DNA of 64,000 nucleotides from Nemania diffusa (lineage: Eukaryota > Ascomycota > Sordariomycetes > Xylariales > Xylariaceae): positions 1,426,001 to 1,490,000 of the forward strand of contig JBBPUQ010000001.1 in NCBI GenBank assembly GCA_038501195.1, in the 5' to 3' direction. The first letter of the stretch is position 1. The number at the start of each line of letters is the position of its first letter. Position numbers and translations under genes: made by a program. The notes under the pieces were generated by a model, which was not told where the DNA came from, ran no database searches, and saw only the letters and a program-made list of their open reading frames with translations. Shown piece after piece: positions 1 through 9,345 of the stretch.

Positions 1-61
1 CTATAACCTCATTGTTCCTTTTCTTCACTCACCACTTTGCTGAGAGCAACCTATCCTCAAG

Positions 62-1922
62 ATGCTCGAAGCCCGACATCGTAGCTCTAACGGGATTTTC
101 GGTAGCTTCTTCACTTTCCTAAATTTGATCAGAAGCGTTATCTTTAGCTTCTCTCTTATCGATGCTATAGTCGTACTACCTGTCCGCACTAAGACTAGAG
201 TTTCGACCTACCTATTCGACCTCAGCCAATTCCAGGCGACTGATCACCGCCGGCTAGACCATCAGAACCGAGTTATCACTTACATCAAATGGATTGATCT
301 CAAAATCATCAGCCAAGGAAGGGTGGGAGGATCCAATCTTCCTTTCCGATCACACGTGCACAGTCACTACCTAGGCCCAGTTCTAGGCATACTTCAAGAC
401 ACGACGTGCCGCGGCAGGCCTACATAATTCGTTGCGAACTTGGCTAAATTTCAAGCCAACAACGGAAACGCCAGCTTCGCGGCGAGTTACTTGGCAGGTT
501 TCCCCGAGTCTGATTTCGAGTTTTCAAAACCTGGGAAGTTGATCAACGGCAACGTTCCGTATTATGTAATTCATAGGATCATGACTAGCCTTATGGATAC
601 ATAACGGGATACTAGAGATGCTGGTGCTAAAACTGCCTTGCTTCCCCTGGCAGGACGGGTTAACTAGTGAACGGCTGGACAGAGCACCAGCCAGATGCAG
701 AGTGTCGTTCATACCCCAAGTTCCATGTTCACGAGTCATGATATACTTACCGAGATATATTATTAGATTGGTGATAGCGTGGTAAACGGTGGCCCAACCT
801 TTCGAATATAGAGTTATATTTCATTCTTTAGCAATCGATTAAGGCCGACTCATCGGCCCCTACGTCAATGCTCAAGTCCCTTAGTTGGTTATCACAGCGC
901 GCTAATAGCAGACTGGCAACTCGTGGTATTTTGGCATTGCTAGAAATCTCATACGCATATGTTGAGTCGGTGGAAACAACCAATGTGAGTATTTTCGTGC
1001 GCCAGATGGCATTACTAGATATCTACCGGGCGATACTACTAAGGGCTACGACACATAAAATAGGTTGAAGTTCACTAGGGAACTCTGGGTAGCCAACCCC
1101 TTTGCAAACTACTTTCGAGTGCGCGTTACTAAACCACTTGCTTGGTCAGCAAAACCCAGGTGATAACCATGGACATATTACCTATTTCATCCACATGAGC
1201 ACCACTGGAACCCGTGGCACAGCGTGGGCTAGTGGTGCGTGGTCTACAGACTACGGTACGTTCTGTTGCTGCTGGGGAGCGCGAGTTGAGACTAACACGA
1301 AGCTCATGGACTCTATCCACGACTGCAACTCCTCATCACTATACGTAAATCGATTCTCCCCTTCGACGCTAGTGTGGCCTCAGCGCAGTATAGCTGTCAC
1401 TCAGACTACCACCTTCCTCGTTAGTGATACTACGATATTAATAGCTAGCGGCTCTAGTTTCTAGACAATGAAGACACGCATCCCGTCCTGGGTTTCAGGC
1501 GCCAAGGTTTTCATGAATAACCAGCAGCAGTTCATCACTACTACGCCGGGATCTTACACCGCTCTCTCGCGCATTTGGGACTCGGGAGATACCGCCACCG
1601 TGAAGCTACCAATGCGCCCGAGGCTGGCTATGGCCAATGATAATAAGAATCTAGTTGCCGTGGCATACGGCCCGACGGTGTTATCTAACAAGAATGGTAG
1701 CACAGCTCCAAGCAATTCCCCGACCTTAACGTTGAGTTCCCTGAGGCGCACGAGCGGCCCCAGCATGGACCTCACCGGCACGGCAGACGGTGCAACGGTG
1801 CAGCGGTAACCCTCAGCCCACTCTACGACCCCAGGGTTACAAGTACGTCGTATACTAGTCCGTGTCGGGTTTGCTTCCAACTACTACAGAACCATCGTGA
1901 TGTGCGCCGACGCCTCTTGAAT
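62..1922 (+). pseudogene. Broken GH127/DUF1680-type secreted beta-L-arabinofuranosidase
   Basis: Family members remove beta-L-arabinofuranose from plant glycans. The relic is read in pieces through many stops and at least three frameshifts. Frame 2 from 62 to about 760 has the N-terminal segment around DHRRLDHQNR, then ANLAKFQANNG and NGNVPYYVIH. Frame 0 from about 850 to 1,100 has GGNNQCEYFRAPDGI and LKFTRELW. Frame 1 from about 1,102 has ALLNHLLGQQNP, GHITYF, WSTDYGTF, VETNTKLMDSI, then TAG at 1,462, then RIPSWVSGA, YGPTVLS. Frame 2 after about 1,805 has VTLSPLYDP. The order matches the family from end to end. The family Glu-x-x-Cys zinc/catalytic segment (about 1,038-1,049) reads Lys-Gly-Tyr, both key residues replaced through G-to-A changes; the Cys-Cys pair near 1,264 is still present. 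Many stops fit CGA or CAG turned into TGA or TAG. It cannot encode an enzyme. Identification rests on remembered family motifs. Confidence 0.85.
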
Positions 1923-2627
1923 TATCTAGTTTGGTCGAGTGGCGTCGTTCAAATTTAAGCCCAGGCTAGACAATTAATCCGGTTAGATATAAATAGTATC
2001 GCTTCAGTATGTTCTCTACAAGCGGCATCTTAAACCTGATTCTTGCCTTGTCCGATTTTCTTCAATCAGACCCTCCTTACTAGCCCGGGCGGGTGGATTG
2101 TCTGTTTTTGAGTTATCTCTTGGCAGCTCTGTCAACTGACTGTATCCTTAGCACATCATTAGCCTAAATAAGAACGCACGATAATGCTGATTGCTGAACT
2201 TCTTGGATTCGGTGATTCAGTTGTATTAATTAAATTCACATAAGGGCTCCGGCCATTTGGGCGCTCGGTACCGTGGACTTGGAGGTCTGGGCTTTCAGCG
2301 CAAGCATCTTTCACCGAGCTGCATAGTAGAAAGAGCATACCTGACGCCTTAATAGCTCACATATTAATCAATCTTTGATACGGGCTGCACCGTGTTCTAT
2401 TATTAGGTATACCGGCGGAACGTCACCGATTCGACTGGATTCAAGATGTATCAGCTCCAGCTCACAGCATATATCTGAGCATGGCATGTCTATACTCATC
2501 CTGATGCCTCACCGTCTTCAAGCCTATTAATCTGAAGTCCTTCTCCAAACAACTAGACACAAGACTATATACCTATTGCTGTCGTGAAAATTCTTATACT
2601 TTTAAAGCATCCTCGACTAACAGAGAG
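1923..2627. other. Intergenic region upstream of the CBM1 gene
   Basis: No gene is supported here. It joins the decayed 3' end of the arabinofuranosidase relic to the upstream region of the secreted CBM1 gene. A TATA-like octamer (TATAAATA) lies at 1,988-1,995, far from the start at 2,628. A closer weak candidate, CTATATAC, lies near 2,565. Neither can be called a promoter from sequence alone. Confidence 0.4.
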
Positions 2628-3754
2628 ATGTCGCTTCACATCTTAGCTATACTAGGAATTTTAGCTTCGGGGATTGCAGCTGAGGTCCTAGCCGTGACGA
2701 CGACGCAGAGCCTCTACGGGCAATGTAAGTAAAGAGGTCCTCAAAGGCGCAAGACCAGCTAAGCTCATACCATGTAGGTGGCGGTATAGGGTATACTGGC
2801 CCTACTCAGTGTGTGCGGCCGGCATACTGCTACAATGATGGAACCAAGTCAGTAATGTCGTGCTCATACCGCCTACATCGATTCTTACAACCAGTTGTAG
2901 CCCTTGGTACTCGCAGTGCGTCACATCGCCTTGGGCAGCACCCACCACTTCGAAATCCACAACTTCGGCACCAATAGTCACCACCACTATCACCATACTC
3001 CCCCCACCTACGCGGACAACAAAGCCTACCGCAGGCATAACCACAACCGTGACTCTTCTCCCGGACGACCCAATCACCGACGACAGAGTGAAGCAGGATC
3101 TAGCCTCACCCACCGGCGCCCCTGAGGCAGCCGCCGACGCCGACGTCCCCTCGAACGCCAAACGCCAGTCGGGCCCCGGGGCCACGCTGCAGGCGGGCTG
3201 GTACTGGATCCGGGCCGTGGCGCAGCCCAACTACCACAAGTACCTGCAGACGAAGCCCGCCACCGCGTTCGTCGGGACCGCGGTCCTCGAGAGCTACCGC
3301 ACAGCCGGGCAGTTCAAGATCCAGGACGGGCAGCTCGTCGCCAACACAGGGGACGCGGCGATGTACCTGAGCGTGGAGAAGCCGGCGGACTTCACGCAGC
3401 GCAAGCTCGCGACGTGGTTCAACGCGACGAGGAACGAGTTCGGCGCCTTCGCCTGGCAGGGCGACGCGCTGACGTGGAGCGCGCCCGAGGTGAAGCGGCA
3501 GAACCTTGCCGCGTGGCTCGTGTGCGCGAGCCAGGCGCTGTTCATCAATACTGGCGCGTACGCGTACCAGACGCCTGCTGGGTGCTCCGATCAGACGGTG
3601 AGATAAAATCTCCTTACATTGCTTCTCTCCTCGCCTTTATTTCTTTACTTCTTGTCCCTCGTCAAATACAGGCGAGTTGGCGTGTTGTCTGGCGGGCTTG
3701 CTGACGCGCCGGTGACAGATCCATTACTACAACGATGCGCACGCGAATGAATAG
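2628..3754 (+). CDS. Secreted CBM1 protein with Thr/Pro linker and C-terminal domain of unknown function
   Basis: Four exons (2628-2724, 2778-2847, 2895-3597, 3719-3754) give 301 residues. Introns are 53 nt (GTAAGT...TAG), 47 nt (GTCAGT...CAG) and 121 nt (GTGAGA...CAG, with branch-site CTGAC 13 nt before its end). Residues 1-22 are a hydrophobic signal peptide. Residues about 30-65 are a CBM1 fold (GQCGGIGYTGPTQC, then SPWYSQC), rebuilt only when introns 1 and 2 are removed; it normally binds crystalline cellulose or chitin. Residues about 66-115 are a Thr/Pro linker. A Lys-Arg pair at 145-146 is a possible Kex2 site. Residues about 150-301 form a Trp/Tyr-rich domain starting GWYWIRAV, with two Cys near the end, that I cannot name; similar domains occur in fungal secreted proteins. 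No catalytic motif is visible. The frame stays open in all exons and the long exon is GC-rich, so it has escaped decay. The last exon rests on splice signals and its HYYND ending. Confidence 0.85.
2725..2777 (+). other. Intron 1 of the CBM1 gene
   Basis: Donor GTAAGT, acceptor TAG, 53 nt, splitting a Cys codon (T|GT). Without removal the frame meets TAA directly after the donor. Removal joins GQ-C to GGIGYTGP, the CBM1 signature, which makes this splice hard to doubt. Confidence 0.88.
2848..2894 (+). other. Intron 2 of the CBM1 gene
   Basis: Donor GTCAGT, acceptor CAG, 47 nt, phase 2. Removal joins CYNDGT to NCSPWYSQC and so restores the last cysteines and the aromatic strip of CBM1. An acceptor at 2,899-2,900 is possible but breaks that motif. 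Confidence 0.8.
3598..3718 (+). other. Intron 3 of the CBM1 gene
   Basis: Donor GTGAGA, branch-site CTGAC at 3,701-3,705, acceptor CAG, 121 nt, phase 0. If retained, the protein ends two residues later at TAA. If removed, eleven residues (IHYYNDAHANE) are added before TAG. An alternative acceptor at 3,670-3,671 changes frame and loses this ending. Confidence 0.7.
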
Positions 3755-3984
3755 ATCAGTGCTCGCGTAGATGGGATTAATGGAACTGGCCAGATTGGGT
3801 AGTTAATGAATACGGCTTGCCGCAATGGCAGGACGAGATGAGAGATCGAGTTGTGAGAACCCGCGACGTGCGCATGTTCTCCGAGATATCTAATCAAATA
3901 TCATATAGTATGTATAGAAAGACATTACTATCGTATTATCGCTTCGATACAACTTCCATATGCGCCAATGATAAACACAAATAA
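3755..3984. other. Gap between convergent genes
   Basis: The CBM1 gene (+) and the NB-ARC gene (-) converge here, so this should hold both 3' untranslated regions. No ORF, repeat or clear hairpin is visible. Confidence 0.4.
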
Positions 3985-5473
3985 TTAACTCTCATCCCAC
4001 TGGTTCTGCGCCACGTGAAGGTTTCCCAATGCATAGAGGATCAATCCTGTACAGACAGACTCTCTATCATTTATGCCCAAGGCCTTTTCCCTTCCCGCTA
4101 AACTATCCAGAAGCAGTGTGTTGCATTCTTCAAGCTTGCCCTGTGCAAGAAGAACCCAGCAGGGACCGCTTTTTCGGGGCATCCACGGTTGCTAAAACTA
4201 CGTCCTGAATAATGCGATGAACGAAGATCTGATGCTGGTTTTCATCTCTCTGGACGAGAGATGACTGTAATAGATCAGCTCGAGCGTCAAAATAACTACT
4301 CTTCTTGAACTGGAGCCCCTCCAAAGGTATTTCCATCAAGGCTTTAATCAACACATCTTCTCTGATGATGATATTTGGGTCTAGGGATGATATCGCTGAT
4401 ATCAATTCCAGCAATTGTCGGGCGTGAGGCTTGAGCTTCTCAAATTCCCAGACTGTAGCGAGACAATGACGATATGTTACCAAATTAGTATCAAACTTTG
4501 TCTCGTAGAGATTAGCGCGCTCTTCATCGTCAGTCCATAGCTCGAGGAATTCTGGCCAGGTGATGTGCTTTTGTCGGATAATACTTGCCATCTGGGAGAT
4601 AGCTAGGGGAACACCGCCAAATGCATCAAATATCTGTCGGGCTTTATTGTCTTCTGGCTCGGTGAAGTTAATAGTAAGACGCCTAAACAATGATAGGCTG
4701 TCTTCTTGTGTAAGAGGTCCAAGGTCCAAGCCCGATGGCCTTGTCGTAAACATGGTTTTAGCCAATGGATCTCGGCTTGTAATTAAGATCGAGCCGCGGC
4801 CCTTGGGCCAGTAATCTGCAAGGATCATTGGGTCATCGGCGTTATCAAATATAAGCAGCCAAGATGCTTCTGGTGTCCCTTGGTCGGCCTGATCAAATTC
4901 ATTGGATCCCGATAGACGCTTTCGAGGATTGGAGAGCCATTCTTTCACAACTTCTCTGCTAACGGCCTGGCTTTTACATTCAGATTCATCTTCAAGTCCA
5001 AGCGCCAACGAAAACTGCTGATAACCATGATCAAGCTTCGCTGTCTCATCTGCCATTACCCAGAAGACTGCATCAAAGGAGCCTTTGTGACGCCGGGCAA
5101 ATTCACGGGCTATCTCTGTCTTTCCAATCCCACCAAATCCACAAAGCGCGAACTGTCGCGGAGCCGTACGGGACGTTGTCGCGGTATTTTTTAATGGTAA
5201 GAGTTCTATAGCAAGAAGCGCCAACACATTTTCGCGTCCGCAGAAATCTGTATTTGCGGGGTGTGTACTCGGAAAAAAGCATGGCAAGCGAACAGTATCT
5301 CTAATCGGGTCGATCTGGCCTCTCGAAAACCGTGGTGGTGCTTCCTTCAACTTGCGCCACAGCTGGACGCTCCGGGGATATTCTAATTCAAATCCCGTTG
5401 TGGGCGTACCTTGCGTCGCTTTATCTGACGGCCGCTGGATTCCACAGGAATGTTCGCTTTCATAGAAATCCAT
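3985..5473 (-). CDS. NB-ARC (NLR-like) ATPase with short, truncated TPR tail
   Basis: The main exon, 5473 to 4202 (424 codons), opens with 70 unassigned residues, then a complete NB-ARC domain from FCGRE (78-82). It has the P-loop GFGGIGKTE (112-120), Walker B LLIFDNADD (206-214), GSILITSRD (228-235), GGVPLAI (286-292) and, in place of MHD, VHRIIQD (418-424). This is a signalling ATPase switch of the STAND class, used by fungi in non-self recognition. A second segment, 4140 to 3985, encodes 51 TPR-like residues (GKLEECNTLL...LYALGN...WDES). A 61-nt phase-0 interval, 4201 to 4141, with a strong acceptor (TTCTTCTTGCACAG) but weak donor (GTAGTT), joins the two. Relatives as I recall them have a longer helical region and several TPRs here, so an internal deletion plus early stop is equally possible. 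A stop lies four codons upstream of the chosen ATG, but that ATG may sit inside a former exon. No RIP-type stop disrupts the ATPase. Confidence 0.75.
4141..4201 (-). other. Candidate intron or deletion scar in the NB-ARC gene
   Basis: Read on -, the interval runs from GTAGTT to CTTGCACAG. It is 61 nt and phase 0, and its removal links the VHRIIQD end of the ATPase region to the TPR-like segment in frame. If not removed, the ATPase frame runs on for 23 more codons and ends at 4,130. The weak donor lowers confidence. Confidence 0.45.
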
Positions 5474-6039
5474 AACTGTTCGCCAAGCTTAGCATATACC
5501 TTTATGGAGGCTTGTTCTCACTTACGCGCGTCTGAATCCATCGTGGGCGAATTTGCGCTTGTTATATACTAGTATTCCTCTGAGACAATGAGCATATTGC
5601 ACTAAGAATGATACTTAACCCACGGTCTTCAAGTCACCGCGTAACGAAGTGTACCGCACCGTAAAGTGTATCGTAAAAATATTGTTAAGCTCAAGTAGGC
5701 CTTCGCCGCCGACGTTGTTGGTGAAAGGCACGTATCGTGATGATTAAATGATTATTTCCAAAGGGACTCCAGTTAAGTAGGCTTCAGGCTGACTAACTGT
5801 ACCCAGAGTCAGCCTTAGTATTTCAGCCAGCTGCTCAAAACTGACCTGTTGATAGCTTGACTGCAAATATGTTATGTTTTTCTAGTTCACATTACAGGCA
5901 ATATTGGGGTACGGAGGGAGATTTCTTCAAATCTATCGGTAAGATCAACATGAGAGCCAGGGAACTGAGGGCACTTCCCGCTTGTGCTTCCAAGATGTCT
6001 CAAAATCTTGTAAAAGTGGTCAACTTGTTACCGTAACGA
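5474..6039. other. Intergenic region upstream of the NB-ARC gene
   Basis: Mixed composition and no supported gene. It should contain the promoter of the minus-strand NB-ARC gene; a possible splice acceptor (GAACAG, read on -) lies just before its ATG, so an upstream exon is not excluded. The part near 5,900-6,040 may continue the neighbouring minus-strand relic, but no frame is convincing. Confidence 0.35.
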
Positions 6040-6417
6040 GGCGGAGTCTGAGGCGCAGGCGAGGCTATTGGAGGAAGATAGTCACGAGAGGTTTCAGATA
6101 ACCATAGAGATTGGTCGCAACAAACTGCAAAAAGTGACCTGTTGGTTGGGGCTGTCCCAAGGACGAGCTATCAAGAGAGTCAGCATAACACGTCGAAGCC
6201 ATATTTCTCAAAATCAAAGTACTCCAGACTACGAGTGACTTCAGCCCAGCCGTCATCGACTTGTCCTAATTGCCAATCATCACCAATGTCAATCATACCT
6301 GTCCTTCCAGCAAGTACCTCTTTCTCCTTCAGTTGGTACTCCGCTGCTAGCCCCGGGTGTCCTCACATCCCTGGAGGCTTGATTTTCCATTTTTGGCAGT
6401 GTCTTAGCTCTAAAAAC
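6040..6417 (-). pseudogene. Degraded coding relic of unknown family, cut by the AT boundary
   Basis: On the minus strand a frame runs from about 6,417 to 6,183 with one TGA at 6,363-6,365. Its 60-codon open part (6,362 to 6,183) reads like real protein: PGLAAEYQLKEKEV, then GMIDIGDDWQLGQVDDGW, then RSLEYFDFEKYGFDVLC, then TGA at 6,180-6,182. Acidic and aromatic residues are spread as in a folded domain, and WKIKPPGM lies before the first stop. Past 6,180 the frame carries clustered stops but still reads protein-like (RDYLPPIASPAPQTPPRYGNK). I do not recognise the family. The 5' part of the gene would lie in the AT desert, so it was probably destroyed by the mutation process or replaced by insertion. 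Confidence 0.5.
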
Positions 6418-6463
6418 ATGTTATAAAAGTCTATTGCGAAAATCTGTTTTTATAAAAAGTTTT

Positions 6464-6545
6464 AAATAAAAATTTATTATAAAAATCTATTTTATTATAA
6501 AAAGTTTATTTTATTATAAAAAGTTTATTTTATTATAAAGTTATT
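6464..6545. repeat. 19-bp tandem repeat at the desert edge
   Basis: About four units of a 19-bp motif (TTTATTTTATTATAAAAAG) follow each other directly inside the boundary; the first differs by a few bases and the last is incomplete. It is the first structured element after the composition change. Confidence 0.7.
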
Positions 6546-8075
6546 TTAAGTTTTAAATAATATTTAAAGTTAAATTTATTATTTAATATTTTTATTTTTT
6601 TAATATATAATTTTATATTTAAAAATTTTAATTAAATTAAAATTGTTTTAAAAAAAACTTAAGTTTTTTTTTATATTAAAAAAGTTTTTTTTTATATTAA
6701 GCTTTTTTTTTATTTATATATTTAGTTTATATATATAATTTATTATTTTATTAATAAAATAATTAATATTTAATTAATATTTTAATTAATTTATATTAAA
6801 ACTATATATTAGCTAAATTTAATAATAATATATATATATTATTTTTTTAATTTTTATTATTATATTTATAAAAAGTTTTAAAATATTATATTTTATTAAT
6901 TAATATATTTTATTAAAAGTTATTTTTAAATTAAATAAAACAAAAATTTTATAAAAATATTAAATTATATAAATATAAATTTTATATATATATTAAATAT
7001 TATATTATTATTTTTTAATTTAAAAAAATTAATTTTTATAAATAAAAATAATTATTTACTAATTTATTTATTTATTTTAAATAATTTAATAGTTTTATTA
7101 AATTTTATATTTTTAATAAATATTAAAATTAATAATTTATTTATTAAAAAACTATATAAATTAATTATTATTTAAATAATTATTATTTTTTTATTAATTA
7201 ATTTATAATAAATAATATTATTAAAACTAATAATATTAATTATTTATATATTAAAAGTTTTTTAAATATTTTATTAATTTATAGCTTTAAATATAATTTA
7301 ATAATATATTTAAATATTAAATAATATTATAATAAAAAAATAATTTAAGTTATAATATATTATTTAATTTTATAATATATTAAAAAAATTATATAATTTT
7401 AATTAAATTAAATATTAAAATTATAAACTAATTATATTAAATAAAATAAATAATTTAATTATTTTTATTTTTTTATTTTTAATTTTTTATTTTTTTTTTA
7501 TAATAATATAATATATTTTATTATAAAATTTATTTATTTATTATTTAAAAATATTATATTTATTTTTTTATAGTTTTTTATTTAATATTAAATTTTATAA
7601 ATAAAATATTTATATTTAAAAATTTTTAATATTATTTTAATATTATATTATTTTTTAAAATATTTTTATAATTATTTTAATTAAATTTTTTGTTTAATTT
7701 AATATATTAATAATTTTTATAATAAATAAAAAATATATTTTATTATTTTTTAATATATTTATAATTTTAAAAAAAGTAAAAATTATTATTTTTATAATTT
7801 AAATATTTTAAATTTAAAAAATATAAATTTAAAATATTAAATATTTTTAATTTTAACAATTTATTTTTAATAAAAAAATAAATATATTTTTATTAAAACA
7901 ATAAATAAATAATTAAAAAGTTTTTATATTATTAATAATAATATATTAAAATTAATAAAAAATATATTTAATAAATATTAAATAAAAAAATAATAATAAT
8001 ATTAAATTTAATAAATTATTATATTAAAATTAATATTAAAAAAATAAATATTTAAAATTATAATTAAAACTACTT
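6546..8075. other. Ultra-AT block, nearly free of G and C
   Basis: Many 60-base lines have only zero to three G or C, far below the rest of the desert, where roughly one base in six is G or C. There are long runs of A and T, abundant ATTA/TAAT words and no protein-like frame. The block ends abruptly near 8,085 where ordinary desert composition resumes. It could be the most heavily mutated repeat, an AT satellite, or a centromere- or replication-related segment; sequence alone does not decide. Confidence 0.7.
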
Positions 8076-8089
8076 TTTATAAAAAGACG

Positions 8090-8144
8090 GCTTATTAGCT
8101 GCTAAATTTAGCAGTGTTTGTTGCTAAATTCGGCAGCACATAAG
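8090..8144. repeat. Imperfect inverted repeat (hairpin) at the end of the ultra-AT block
   Basis: Arm 8,090-8,114 matches the reverse complement of 8,121-8,144 at 19 of 24 aligned positions, with a 6-base loop. Two adjacent mismatches are CCGA against CTAA, the transition type expected from RIP. The left arm also contains the perfect 16-base palindrome CTGCTAAATTTAGCAG (8,099-8,114). It may be a terminus of a decayed element. Confidence 0.6.
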
Positions 8145-8484
8145 CTAAAAAAATCCATCGCTGCTTTAATGGCTCTATTACAGCTTAGAAAGCTTTAGCT
8201 CTATAAACACTCAGTGATATATACTGCAATATATTTAACTAAGTACTCCTTTTATTTGCTGCTCTATATTTTTAACTCTTTAACTTTTTTATAATTTATT
8301 ATTTTTATTACATTTTTTGTTTTCTGATTTCTAGTTATATAACATTTGAAAATAAGCTATAAACTTACTATAAAAGCTGCGCCAGCTTTTTAAACGCAAC
8401 AGTTGCTAATTTATTTTTGTTTACTTTTTGTTTCTACACTATTTTTTTCACTTTTTTAGCTTTTTATACTTTATTTGACCTTTA
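8145..8484. other. Unassigned desert sequence
   Basis: Ordinary desert composition, less extreme than the block before it. No gene, tandem repeat or recognisable element. Confidence 0.4.
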
Positions 8485-9345
8485 TTGCTATTTTTAATAT
8501 CTTTAAACTATTTAACAATTCAACCAAAAATATATTACTTAAATGTTAATTTTTTGTTTAACAACAATAATAATGTATTTAATACTAACAATAATTATAA
8601 AAACAACTTTACTAAAACTACAAAGTTTAATAAAAATAATTTAGATTTAAACTCTAACTTTAGTAACAACAATTTTAATATTAACAACTAAGTTACATTT
8701 TATAATAATAATGTATATTTGCTTAAATATTACTAGCAAAGTATACTAAAGCTAGCTTAAAAAAACTTATATAAATGTTACATTTTAAAAACTAAACTAT
8801 ATATTAAAAAAGTTAAAACTTAGTAAAAGTAGTATATATTTAACTATATTTGCTTTTTAAATATTTTATTAATAATAATTTAAAAGTTTTATATTTATAT
8901 TTAATTAAGCAATTATAAAAAGATTTTTAAGTTTATTTCTATTTTTATAATAAAAAGCTTTTTTAAATAAACAATATATTAAAAAGTTAGTAAAAATAGC
9001 AAAATAATACAAAGTACAACTATAACTAGTACTTTTAATACATAGTAAAAATTGTTATAAATTATATATAAAGTAGTTATAAAACAAAAGTTCAAGCAAC
9101 ATATTTACAACAATATAATAAAAATATAATATTTTTAATTTTATAACGTTAAAGTTTTTTTTTAATATATACAAATTCAACAACATTTAGCAGTAAAATA
9201 CTGCTTATATATTATAAAGCAACAAAATTAGTTTATAACAGTAGAAACATTTAAAAAAAAGATTAAAACAATATTAAGTACAACAAAAAAGCAGTTTAAT
9301 TTTAGCAAGCTCTACATTTTTTTTGTGCTTTTTTTTTTTTTGCTC
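8485..9345 (+). pseudogene. Asn-rich coding-like relic of unknown family
   Basis: An open stretch from 8,485 to 8,691 is very rich in Asn, Lys and Phe. The same strand then gives protein-like fragments in changing frames, separated by TAA/TAG that fit Gln codons: NLYKCYILKTKLYIKKVKT at about 8,768-8,825, and AVKYCLYIIKQQN followed by FITVETFKKKIKTIL at about 9,190-9,275. I do not recognise the family. Asn/Lys richness is partly forced by base composition, so this may be noise in places; the second fragment is the most convincing. Confidence 0.35.

Noticed and set aside
1129..1880. Minus-strand open frames opposite the arabinofuranosidase relic
   Set aside because: The plus strand carries the recognisable GH127 motifs throughout; the minus frames are shadows.
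2802..3704. Other open frames on both strands across the CBM1 gene
   Set aside because: They overlap the GC-rich coding exon and give low-complexity products; the spliced frame explains the sequence fully.
6546..8075. Mitochondrial DNA insertion as an explanation for the ultra-AT block
   Set aside because: No mitochondrial gene, tRNA or GC cluster is visible, and fungal mitochondrial genes are not this poor in G and C.
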